Source: Bacteroidales bacterium (GTDB lineage: Bacteria > Bacteroidota > Bacteroidia > Bacteroidales > F082). From it: a stretch of DNA of 52,202 nt. Under the pieces are notes generated by a model, which saw only the letters and a list, made by a program, of their open reading frames with translations, did not search any database and was not told the DNA's origin. Positions 8,314 through 15,190 of the stretch are shown piece after piece. The stretch spans positions 1 through 52,202 of the forward strand of contig JAFSJF010000105.1 in the NCBI GenBank assembly GCA_017439405.1, given 5' to 3'. Position numbers and translations under genes: made by a program. How positions within the stretch are numbered: position 1 is the stretch's first letter; the number at the start of each line of letters is the position of its first letter.

Positions 8314-8444
8314 GTTTCCCCTGCGGGGAATGGAGTTGATTGGATAGGATAAAAGGCGGCGGCAGGTAAAGCCTACGACTCGTAAACGTCATAGGCCGCC
8401 GCATTCTACCTCAAAGACATAACTCCATTCCCTGAAAGGGAAAC
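8314..8444. repeat. 131-bp nested palindrome, copy A
   Basis: Starts GTTTCCCCTGCGGGGAATGG and ends with CTCCATTCCCTGAAAGGGAAAC; these 24-base ends pair with each other, and each end is itself a small hairpin (TTCCCC-TGC-GGGGAA and TTCCC-TGAAA-GGGAA). Inside, GCGGCGGC (8356-8363) pairs with GCCGCCGC (8395-8402), and GCCTACGAC pairs with GTCATAGGC with one mismatch at the tip. With copy B it fills most of the 383-base gene-free stretch 8202-8584. Confidence 0.85.
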
Positions 8445-8451
8445 ACAAATA

Positions 8452-8582
8452 GTTTCCCGCAAAGCGGGAATGGAGAAATATGAGCGTGTATAAAGGCGGC
8501 GGCCTAAAACTATTATGAACTCATAACGTATACCAGCCGCCTTCAACTACAAAAGCAAATCTCCATTCCCCAAAGGGGAAAC
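8452..8582. repeat. 131-bp nested palindrome, copy B
   Basis: Same plan, length and orientation as copy A, 7 bases away. The ends TTCCCGCAAAGCGGGAA and TTCCCCAAAGGGGAA are hairpins, AAGGCGGC (8493-8500) pairs with GCCGCCTT (8536-8543), and the tip is TTATGA-AC-TCATAA (8513-8526). It ends 2 bases before the stop codon of the GIY-YIG gene. Confidence 0.85.
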
Positions 8583-8584
8583 TT

Positions 8585-8944
8585 CTATTGATTTTTCATC
8601 AGTTCATCCATAACCTCTTTTACTCTTTCGCTCCATGGTGTTTTATCACGGACAAAGCCTTTTTCTGTAACCAATTCTTTCCATTCAGGATTCTTATTCT
8701 CTATCAACTGAATCTTTTCTACTCGTTTCATGTGTTTGATAGCATTTTCTCTATCAATTGCCGCTTGATAACTGGTAAATTCCTCATAATAAACACAATA
8801 CTCACAATTGTACCTGTCAGAAAACGACCCTTTGTAGCGATGGGTCTTATGTTCTCCCACTCTGCGGATTAAATCGTTTGTACAACCCGTGTATAAAGTT
8901 GTATGGTACTTGTTTGTCATGATATATGTATATGCAAATCTCAT
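8585..8944 (-). CDS. GIY-YIG nuclease family protein
   Basis: Single-domain GIY-YIG endonuclease-like protein of 119 residues, the short UPF0213-like type. The hallmark appears as YIM (residues 7-9) and LYTG (17-20), followed by CTNDLIRRVGEHK, with the catalytic Arg in that stretch, then YYEEF and a Glu in DRENAIKHMKR that matches the metal-binding Glu of the fold. Nothing is missing, so it should be active, probably nicking or cutting DNA. The stop codon lies 2 bases from palindrome B and the start 32 bases from palindrome C, with a -7 box TATTTTTG in that space. Its biological role in this short family is not established; the palindromes suggest they are its substrate, which is inference. 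Confidence 0.9.
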   Translation of the reverse strand: MRFAYTYIMTNKYHTTLYTGCTNDLIRRVGEHKTHRYKGSFSDRYNCEYCVYYEEFTSYQAAIDRENAIKHMKRVEKIQLIENKNPEWKELVTEKGFVRDKTPWSERVKEVMDELMKNQ

Positions 8945-8960
8945 AACATCTAATTTGCGA

Positions 8961-8968
8961 CAAAAATA
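8961..8968 (-). promoter_or_regulatory. -7 box of the GIY-YIG gene
   Basis: Minus-strand TATTTTTG fits TAnnTTTG, 16 bases upstream of the ATG. A -33 element would fall inside palindrome C, where no TTG is seen. Confidence 0.45.
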
Positions 8969-8976
8969 GTAAAAAA

Positions 8977-9107
8977 GATTCCACTACAGGGAATGGAAGC
9001 GGTTCGATGAGTTAAAATGCGGCGGCTAGTAGAGCTTACGAACCGTTGACGCCACAAGCCGCCGCCTTCTACTACAAAGACAAATTTCCATTCCCCGCAG
9101 GGGAAAC
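8977..9107. repeat. 131-bp nested palindrome, copy C
   Basis: Same plan and orientation as copies A and B. The right end TTCCCCGCAGGGGAA is intact, while the left end is worn (GATTCCACTACAGGGAATGG). ATGCGGCGGC pairs with GCCGCCGC near 9060. It ends 2 bases before the TAG of the radical SAM gene at 9110. Confidence 0.85.
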
Positions 9108-9109
9108 TC

Positions 9110-10162
9110 CTAACATTTTATCTTGTTGTAATGGCACAACAAAATTCCCTCCGAGTCCTTCCGATGCAGATGCATTGCCCCACCGAGGCAGTTCCTAAAC
9201 ACCTTGCAATCTGCGCATTGGCCCGTCTTCATCCAAGCACGGTCGCGGAAAGGTTGGAAACGGTTTTCCCAAACGTCGAGGAAGTCGTTCTGATAGATGT
9301 TGCCTTGCGCAAAGCGGCGGTCGATGTTGGGACAGGCAGAGATGGAGCCGTCAATCAAGATGGAGCCGACGGTGATGCCTGCGCGACAGAAATAGAACCA
9401 GTCGCGCACCTTGCGCTCGTAAGGCCCAACGTAGGCTTCGCAACTGAACTTCGCGTCAATCTTCCCCTCCTTGCGGGTGGCGACGATGAAGTCCAGCAAC
9501 TGGCGAAGCTGTTCGCCATTGAGTTGCAGGTTGGGGTCGTTGGCAGCGCGACCGATAGGCTCAATGCAGAAGAAACGCCACGCCTTCACCTCGTGTTCGA
9601 TGAGCAGCCGCTTCATTTCTTCCAACTCATTGATGTTCTTCGGACTGACGCAGGTCACGATGTCGTAAGTCGGGAGGCGTTTCTCGTTGGCAATCAAGTC
9701 GATGGCGCGAAGGGCCTGGTCGAAACTGCCATGGCGTTTGCGGAAGGCGTCGTGCGTGTCGCGCAGCCCGTCGAGGCTGATGGTGATGCTGCACATGCCC
9801 GCGTCCATCAGCCGTTTGTGCATGGACTCGTCGTAAGCCCAGCCGTTGCTGACGATGCCCCAAGGGAAGCCGTGCTGTCGCAGTTGTCGCCCACAATCGG
9901 GCAAGTCGGGACGCACCAAAGGCTCGCCGCCCGTGATGACCACCAAAACCGAGTTGCGTTTGTATTTGGTTTCCAAAGGTTTAATCGCGTTCAGGAAGTC
10001 CTCGAAAGGCATGTCATTGTAGCGCGACGAGGCCACACAGTCCGAGCCGCAGTGCTGGCAGTTGAGGTTGCAGCGTTGCGTACACTCCCAAAAGAGGTAG
10101 TTCAACTCGTGGAGTTGGGTTTCCTTTTTGCGGAAATAGTTGTGGAAGGATTGCAGCATCAT
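9110..10162 (-). CDS. Radical SAM/SPASM enzyme of the rSAM/lipoprotein system
   Basis: Radical S-adenosylmethionine enzyme of 350 residues. The cluster-binding CNLNCQHC gives Cys 31, 35 and 38; ITGGEPLVRPDL is the GGE motif that binds SAM; the C-terminal third is a SPASM-like domain with scattered Cys (CRAG, ACPN, QCADC, NCLGG, LLCHY) for auxiliary iron-sulfur clusters. From memory this matches the TIGRFAM pair described as rSAM/lipoprotein system (TIGR04133 enzyme, TIGR04134 lipoprotein), found in Bacteroidales. The enzyme overlaps the lipoprotein gene by ATGA, so the two are translationally coupled. The enzyme is presumed to modify the lipoprotein; the chemistry is not known to me. It is the last gene of a run of five tightly spaced genes. 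Confidence 0.9.
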   Translation of the reverse strand: MMLQSFHNYFRKKETQLHELNYLFWECTQRCNLNCQHCGSDCVASSRYNDMPFEDFLNAIKPLETKYKRNSVLVVITGGEPLVRPDLPDCGRQLRQHGFPWGIVSNGWAYDESMHKRLMDAGMCSITISLDGLRDTHDAFRKRHGSFDQALRAIDLIANEKRLPTYDIVTCVSPKNINELEEMKRLLIEHEVKAWRFFCIEPIGRAANDPNLQLNGEQLRQLLDFIVATRKEGKIDAKFSCEAYVGPYERKVRDWFYFCRAGITVGSILIDGSISACPNIDRRFAQGNIYQNDFLDVWENRFQPFRDRAWMKTGQCADCKVFRNCLGGAMHLHRKDSEGILLCHYNKIKC

Positions 10163-10380
10163 TCGGATTGCAAATCCTCATACTCAATACCGTCGGATTG
10201 CAAATCCGACGGAACCTGTTCGTCAGCCGAAACCAAAGTGTCGTTTTCCGCCCTCATTTCCATGTCGTCAGGCATATCGGGCGGCATGTTCGGCGAGCCG
10301 TAGCAGGCCTGCATGATGAACATCACCGTGGTCAGCGCGGAGGCTTTCAAGAACCATCTAAAAATCTTGTATGCTTTCAT
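10159..10380 (-). CDS. Small acidic lipoprotein, presumed partner of the radical SAM enzyme
   Basis: 73-residue lipoprotein precursor. MKAYKIFRWFLKASALTTVM begins a signal peptide ending in lipobox MQAC (Cys 26), then YGSPNMPPDMPDDMEM. The N-terminal pattern of a basic start, WFLKA, ACYG and a Pro- and Asp-rich mature part fits the lipoprotein half of the rSAM/lipoprotein system as I remember it. The mature chain is only about 48 residues and strongly acidic. The last 15 residues (SDLQSDGIEYEDLQSE region) are written by two copies of a DNA repeat, so the C-terminus may have been reshaped by that repeat. The stop overlaps the enzyme start codon. The mature protein is expected on the membrane facing the periplasm or outside. 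Confidence 0.86.
   Translation of the reverse strand: MKAYKIFRWFLKASALTTVMFIMQACYGSPNMPPDMPDDMEMRAENDTLVSADEQVPSDLQSDGIEYEDLQSE
10164..10210. repeat. Direct pair of GGATTGCAAATCC dyads inside a coding 3' end
   Basis: CGGATTGCAAATCC (10164-10177) recurs 30 bases on as the perfect dyad GTCGGATTGCAAATCCGAC (10192-10210, 8-bp arms, 3-base centre). Both copies are in frame in the lipoprotein gene and encode DLQS. Confidence 0.8.
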
Positions 10381-10393
10381 AACACTATGATTT

Positions 10394-11083
10394 TCATTTC
10401 TTTATACTCAACAAAACACCAAGCACGACACCAAGAAAGGCCGCAAACAGCACCTGAAGCGTAGGCGGCAGTAAGAAGGTAATCGTGTGCGCGGGATACC
10501 AAAACAGCGGAATGGTCTTGGCGAAGACAAAGCCATACTGGACATCCCAGTTGATTTTCTTCGACAGCGCCTCCCCCATTTTCAGCGGGCTGCCAAAGAA
10601 GCCTTTCAGCGTTCCGCCTGTCTCGGCAATATGAATATCCGTGATTTTGTGGAAAGTCATAAAGACCGGCGCAAACAGGGTGTTCATCAGCACGCTGACG
10701 CAGAGCGCAACGAAGGCTTTGCCCCAACTCAAGTCGCCGGCAAACCACTCGGCGGCCTTGCCGTCAAAGTGGAAGCCGCCATCAAGCAGCTTCACCGTAC
10801 CCGTCTTGAAGATGGTCATGGCGGAGGCGATAACCACGCCCAATACGCCCCAAACCAGCATCTTAGGCAACAGTCCAAAGCCTTTCTTGAGATACACACC
10901 CTCGCGGATACGCAGGGCCAACATCTCGCCAAAGGTGCCGAGAATGGCGAACTTGAAGAAACTCATCAGCAGGCCGTGGGCCCTGGTGGTCTCGTTGAAC
11001 CAATCCCACGCGCCCGGGATGAAAGCGAAGCCGCACACCACAGCGACCACGACAACTAAAGTCACAAAATCCGACTTTTTCAT
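10394..11083 (-). CDS. Polytopic membrane protein of unknown function
   Basis: 229-residue inner-membrane protein with about six hydrophobic segments and no signal peptide. I do not recognise a motif with confidence. The C-terminal segment FWYPAHTITFLLPP followed by a glycine-rich helix resembles the last part of Mpv17/PMP22-like proteins, but that link is weak. It lies 13 bases upstream of the lipoprotein gene and 9 bases downstream of the CotH-like gene, so it belongs to the same transcription unit and may act in the same pathway. Confidence 0.72.
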   Translation of the reverse strand: MKKSDFVTLVVVVAVVCGFAFIPGAWDWFNETTRAHGLLMSFFKFAILGTFGEMLALRIREGVYLKKGFGLLPKMLVWGVLGVVIASAMTIFKTGTVKLLDGGFHFDGKAAEWFAGDLSWGKAFVALCVSVLMNTLFAPVFMTFHKITDIHIAETGGTLKGFFGSPLKMGEALSKKINWDVQYGFVFAKTIPLFWYPAHTITFLLPPTLQVLFAAFLGVVLGVLLSIKK

Positions 11084-11092
11084 ATAACTTGT

Positions 11093-12679
11093 TTATTTAC
11101 AGTTTATTGACAAAGAATCCGAATAATATGTTTTCATAAAACCACAGAACTCATTTTCAAACACGGAAGCCCGTTCTCGCAAAAAGGCATCCACTTGCCG
11201 CATATCATAGGACCACTGTGTTTCACTTCTTGGAAACCCAAATCGGGTAGATTGGCGCCAAATCTCATCCTTGACAAGGTTGCGGTATTCATCCAAAACA
11301 GGTTTCATTGCCTCATAACTGAAAGCAGTTTCCCTAAGTATCTGGTAACGGCAACACAGAAGCTCCCTGAAAACCTGGTTTCCGAGAAAAAGACGAATCA
11401 TGCGGCCTTCCCGTTCCCTTTCGATTGCATTCTCTAAAGCATTGAAATCCAATTGTGTAAAGCAACCATCGCCGTCATAGAAGATGAAACGGAAAGGTTC
11501 ACCCGTTTCGCTTTGCCACAGCATGACGTTGTTGTGCGGCCAGTCGAGATTGGCGGAAAAAGTCTCGAAAAGCAAATAATCCACGAAGTTGTGAATGTCG
11601 ATTCTCGAAAAAGCGTAGTCCAAATCCTCCTCTTGAATCAGATTGGCACCAGAAGCCCAACGCATGAATCTCCACCAATCCGTCATGTCACCATGCTGTT
11701 CCGAATTCCACCATTTAATAACATTAAGCCTATCAATACCAAGATTATAACCATCGCCAAGATAGTGCTCATCAGGTGATTCCTCAAGAGTGTAAACGCC
11801 CCAATACTCGCCATTGATGAACACCACGGTTTGTCGCACACCGAGGCAATCTATATCAAGGTCGGGGTAGGATCCCACGCGTTGAGCAAGATAGTCTTGT
11901 CCGCCCGTTTGGAGCCAATTGCTGCACTGGAACGGATGCAAAACCAACCGTTTGTAGCCCTTGTCCCACTGTCGGCCGAAAAAGTCGTGCATAAAGCGTT
12001 TGTTGCTGTATTCCCTTCGTGCATAAAGCTTCATGCCCTTCTGTTGATACCATCGCGAAGCCCCGCCGTGGGTGCGCAGTCCGCAAACCTGGTTGATGCC
12101 GCTGTTGTCTGTTTCGTAAAACTCGAAATTCGCTTCCCGTTCCCATTCATAGCCCGTCTTGCAATAGTTGCCAGTCGCCGTCGAATCCTTGAAGTCATAA
12201 TGCACTCCCGGGACGAAAATGCCTGTCTCATAATCGAATAGTGACATCGAATCGGCAACAATGGAAATCAACGGTAGGCCGTGCAGGTCACAGCCCATCG
12301 ACTTAATCAAATAGGTGTTGGTCACCACACCACCCACTCGATTCTCGCTTTCATCGAAAGCCGCCGCCCGAATCACGATGGCTCTGTCAACGTCATAAGG
12401 CTTATAGAATCGCGACGGTATCGTATTAACAATGGTGTAAATATTTGATTTTGAACAAGCTCTATCGTCCAAAAACAAAGAATCCACATAGAGCAATGAG
12501 GTGGAAGAAGGCATCTCGCCGTTGAGGGTGTAACGGATATGAAGCGAATCGGCGCAACACAATGTCAAGCCAAAGCTCTGCTCATAGAATCCACCTTGCG
12601 CCGAAAAAGCGACCCTACCTTCCTGAGCCATCAGGAAAAACGGCCACCAAAGCAATGCTATGAGCAATGATTGCCTCAC
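11093..12679 (-). CDS. CotH-like kinase family protein, secreted
   Basis: 528-residue exported protein. The GTG at 12679 is taken as start because it overlaps the upstream TGA (GTGA) and opens directly into a signal peptide (RQSLLIALLWWPFFLMAQ). Residues of about 20-120 resemble a chitobiase C-terminal-type beta domain (YTLNGEMPSS), and about 145-500 a CotH kinase domain, with LRTHGGASR, NGEYWGVYTLEE, NLDWPHNN and FIFYDGDGCF as family blocks. CotH proteins are atypical protein kinases first known from spore coats; in Bacteroidota the substrates are unknown. The DGD near the C-terminal part fits the metal-binding acidic site. Its position upstream of the rSAM/lipoprotein pair suggests a shared export or modification pathway, which is inference. 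Confidence 0.86.
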   Translation of the reverse strand: MRQSLLIALLWWPFFLMAQEGRVAFSAQGGFYEQSFGLTLCCADSLHIRYTLNGEMPSSTSLLYVDSLFLDDRACSKSNIYTIVNTIPSRFYKPYDVDRAIVIRAAAFDESENRVGGVVTNTYLIKSMGCDLHGLPLISIVADSMSLFDYETGIFVPGVHYDFKDSTATGNYCKTGYEWEREANFEFYETDNSGINQVCGLRTHGGASRWYQQKGMKLYARREYSNKRFMHDFFGRQWDKGYKRLVLHPFQCSNWLQTGGQDYLAQRVGSYPDLDIDCLGVRQTVVFINGEYWGVYTLEESPDEHYLGDGYNLGIDRLNVIKWWNSEQHGDMTDWWRFMRWASGANLIQEEDLDYAFSRIDIHNFVDYLLFETFSANLDWPHNNVMLWQSETGEPFRFIFYDGDGCFTQLDFNALENAIEREREGRMIRLFLGNQVFRELLCCRYQILRETAFSYEAMKPVLDEYRNLVKDEIWRQSTRFGFPRSETQWSYDMRQVDAFLRERASVFENEFCGFMKTYYSDSLSINCK

Positions 12680-12972
12680 ACTATTTTCTTCTTTTTGTCG
12701 GCCTCCTTGTTCTGCCAATAGCGTCCCAAAAGGCACAACAGACACAAACCGCACAGGATGCCGCCAAGCACGAAGCCGGTCTGGTCCTCGCCCTTAGCCA
12801 CATAAAGGTAGATGCCATAGCCGAAGATGGCCAAATCGACGATGACGCTCGTGATGTAGCCGATAGTGCGGCTTGTCTTGTCCGTCTTCTTCAGCAAAGC
12901 GTTGTCAATCAAAAAGGTGACGACGACCAATGCGGCATAGACGAGGTAGTAGGTGGCTTTTTCGGTAATCAT
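12676..12972 (-). CDS. Small membrane protein with three hydrophobic segments
   Basis: 98-residue protein from MITEKATYYL, with hydrophobic helices around residues 8-22, 34-52 and 60-80, then a highly charged tail NKEADKKKK. I do not recognise the family. The start at 12972 is preferred to one 21 codons upstream because the longer form would translate the inverted-repeat region. The stop overlaps the GTG start of the CotH-like gene, so the two are coupled, making this the first gene of the cluster that ends with the radical SAM enzyme. Confidence 0.68.
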   Translation of the reverse strand: MITEKATYYLVYAALVVVTFLIDNALLKKTDKTSRTIGYITSVIVDLAIFGYGIYLYVAKGEDQTGFVLGGILCGLCLLCLLGRYWQNKEADKKKKIV

Positions 12973-12993
12973 CTTTGTCAGTTTGAAGTTTGC

Positions 12994-13052
12994 AGTTTGC
13001 AGTTGTTCAGTTAAGGCAAACACCCAACTGAACAACTGAACAACTGCAAACT
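12994..13052. repeat. Perfect 19-bp inverted repeat of CAACTGAA words
   Basis: AGTTTGCAGTTGTTCAGTT (12994-13012) pairs perfectly with AACTGAACAACTGCAAACT (13034-13052) across 21 bases; the flanks extend the words TTTGCAG and GAACAACT. It lies between the acetate-CoA ligase stop and the small membrane gene and may act as a terminator, but has no T run directly after the stem. Confidence 0.8.
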
Positions 13053-13057
13053 ATTAA

Positions 13058-15130
13058 CTATTTCTCAATACGAATACGTGCATCCACGGCGGTCACATAG
13101 CGCGGATTGCCCAACAGCGGGTTGAGGTCCATCTCGGCGATTTCGGGCGCGGCCTGCACCAAGGCACTAACGCGAGCCACTTGGTCGGCATAAAGGTCGA
13201 GGTTGATGCCCTCCTGGCCACGCACGCCTTGCAGGATCTTGTAGCCCTTAAGCTGTTTGAGCATCTCCTTGGCTTCGTCGGCGGTGATGGGAGCCAACGC
13301 ACTTTGTACGTCCTTCAGCACCTCGATGAAGATGCCACCCAGTCCGAAGAACACCTGATGGCCGAACTTCGGGTCGCGTATGGCACCAATGTAAACATCC
13401 ATGCCGTCGAGCATGGGGTACATCTCCACGGCGTAGGTGTCCTTGATGGCCATGAGGCGGTCGAATTCCTTGTCCACCGTGTCCAAATCTTTGACCCCCA
13501 AGGTCACGCCGCCCACGTCGCTCTTGTGCAGCGGGCCGACGACCTTCATCACCAACGGCACGTCTTTCGAGCAGCCGACTTCTTTGGCGAAGGCCAAGGC
13601 ATCCTCTTTCTTGCTCACTTCCACGCTCTTCTTGCGGCTGATGCCGGCAGCGTCAAGCAACTCGTTATAGTCGGCAATCTCAAGATAGCCCGACTGGCAG
13701 CGGTCGATGGTCTTGCGGATGCGGGTTACGTCAATCTTCGGCAGTTCCACATGTTCCGGTTGAGGTTTCGGCGTATTATAGACCTTGCAAATGGCGTTGC
13801 CAAGCACACACTCCTCTGGGAAGTTGATGTTGCCCTTGGCGATGAAATCCTCAATCTCGTCCTTCACGTTGATGATGGACGGCAGCACGGGGAAGATGGG
13901 CTTCTTGCAGGTGCGCATCTTCTGGTCGAGCAGGTCATAGACCTCCTTGTTGCTGAACAAGCCGGGCGAGCCGAAGATGACGACCGAGAAGTCGATGTCG
14001 GTGTAGTCGTTCTCCACCGCGTCGAGGATATAACCCAACTGTTCGGCGGTGCCGGTGGCGAGGAAATCGATGGGGTTGCCCACCGATGAGCCTGCGAAGA
14101 GCTTCGCGAGCAGTGGTGCGCTGGCGGGATGGTCTTTCAGCGAAGGCACCTCCATGCCGCCGTTCGACAGCACGTCGGTGAGCATCACGGCGGGACCGCC
14201 CGCGTGGGTCACCACGGCGCAACGTTTGCCCTTGATTTCGGGATACATGAACACGCCGCAAACGGTGGTCAGCTCCTGACGGTTGTGGCAACGCACGATG
14301 CCCGCCTTGCGGAACAGCGCATCGACGGCGGCGTCGTTGGTGGCCAAAGCGCCCGTGTGCGAAGAGGCGGCACGCGAACCGGCAGCCGAGCCGCCGCTCT
14401 TGATGGCCGCGATGTGGCAGCCCTTGTTGATGAGGCTGCGGCTGTGTTTGAGCAGGCGTTGCGGGTCTCCGATCTTTTCCATGTAAAGCATGATGACGCG
14501 AGAGGAATTCTCCGGGTCGAAGGTCTCGTCAAGGTGCTCGAGGACATCCTCGATGCCGAGTTGGGCACTATTACCCACAGCCCATACGCTGTTGAACTTC
14601 AAGCCGTTGCTCATGCCGTACTCCTTGATGAACACGGCGGTGGCGCCACTACCCGTGATGAAATCCACGCCCTTGGGGTCAAGCGGCGGGATGGGTGTGT
14701 CGAAGCAGCCTGCATAGTTCACGTTGAGGAAGCCAGTGCAGTTGGGACCGATGAGCGATCCGCCGACGCTGTTGATGGTATCGACAATGTGTTTCTCGAT
14801 GGCGGCACCTTCAGCGTTCTCTTCCGAGAAGCCTGCGCTGATGATGATGAAGCCCTTGCAGCCTTTCTCCTTGGCCAGCACGTCAACGGTTTGGGCGCAG
14901 AACTTGGCGGCGATGCACAGCAGGGCGCAGTCCACCTGGGGCAGATCCTCGACCTTGGCATAGCACTTCACGCCTTGCACCTCGGTCTCTTTGGGATTGA
15001 CGGCGTAAATCTGGCCCTTAAACGGGCTCTCCAAGAGGTTCTTCAGCGACTTGCCGCCGGGCTTGTGAATGTCGGATGAGGCACCGCAGATGACGATGCT
15101 TTGGGGATTCAATAATTCTTTTGCGATCAT
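13058..15130 (-). CDS. Acetate-CoA ligase (ADP-forming), fused alpha and beta parts
   Basis: 690-residue cytoplasmic enzyme that interconverts acyl-CoA, ADP and phosphate with free acid, CoA and ATP, giving substrate-level ATP in fermentation. The N-terminal part (about 1-450) has a CoA-binding Rossmann domain (ICGASSD near residues 14-20) and a ligase domain with the phosphohistidine loop SSHTGALA (His 258). The C-terminal part (about 470-690) is an ATP-grasp domain with VMKVVGPLHKSDVGGV and the ending EMDLNPLL. Many relatives split these parts into two subunits; here they are in one chain. A -7 box lies 33 bases upstream. The oxidoreductase gamma subunit at the window start belongs to the same type of metabolism, but the genes are not linked. 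Confidence 0.92.
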   Translation of the reverse strand: MIAKELLNPQSIVICGASSDIHKPGGKSLKNLLESPFKGQIYAVNPKETEVQGVKCYAKVEDLPQVDCALLCIAAKFCAQTVDVLAKEKGCKGFIIISAGFSEENAEGAAIEKHIVDTINSVGGSLIGPNCTGFLNVNYAGCFDTPIPPLDPKGVDFITGSGATAVFIKEYGMSNGLKFNSVWAVGNSAQLGIEDVLEHLDETFDPENSSRVIMLYMEKIGDPQRLLKHSRSLINKGCHIAAIKSGGSAAGSRAASSHTGALATNDAAVDALFRKAGIVRCHNRQELTTVCGVFMYPEIKGKRCAVVTHAGGPAVMLTDVLSNGGMEVPSLKDHPASAPLLAKLFAGSSVGNPIDFLATGTAEQLGYILDAVENDYTDIDFSVVIFGSPGLFSNKEVYDLLDQKMRTCKKPIFPVLPSIINVKDEIEDFIAKGNINFPEECVLGNAICKVYNTPKPQPEHVELPKIDVTRIRKTIDRCQSGYLEIADYNELLDAAGISRKKSVEVSKKEDALAFAKEVGCSKDVPLVMKVVGPLHKSDVGGVTLGVKDLDTVDKEFDRLMAIKDTYAVEMYPMLDGMDVYIGAIRDPKFGHQVFFGLGGIFIEVLKDVQSALAPITADEAKEMLKQLKGYKILQGVRGQEGINLDLYADQVARVSALVQAAPEIAEMDLNPLLGNPRYVTAVDARIRIEK

Positions 15131-15162
15131 ATTACTAAGGTATTTGTTCGATTATGGTGTTG

Positions 15163-15170
15163 CAAAAATA
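15163..15170 (-). promoter_or_regulatory. -7 box of the acetate-CoA ligase gene
   Basis: Minus-strand TATTTTTG, 33 bases upstream of the ATG. No TTG lies at the usual -33 distance. Confidence 0.5.
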
Positions 15171-15190
15171 GGAAATAAAATGACACGACA

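Larger units (their letters stand above)
8314..9107. mobile_element. Candidate REP-like element: GIY-YIG gene flanked by three 131-bp palindromes
   Basis: Two palindromes lie on one side and one on the other side of a single-domain GIY-YIG nuclease gene. All three are exactly 131 bp, in the same orientation, with conserved ends and diverged tips. The arrangement parallels REP/RAYT units, in which a single-copy nuclease gene is bordered by short palindromes that it mobilises, but the nuclease family here is different. No target-site duplication was identified, so mobility is inference. Confidence 0.55.

Noticed and set aside
8314-9107. CRISPR array suggested by repeated GGGGAAA/TTTCCCC blocks
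   Set aside because: Three 131-bp palindromes with a protein gene in between; no short direct repeats with regular unique spacers and no cas genes.
13181-14089. Long plus-strand open frame opposite the acetate-CoA ligase gene
   Set aside because: No domain similarity; GC-rich third positions of the true gene keep the antisense frame open. The ligase on the minus strand has clear motifs.
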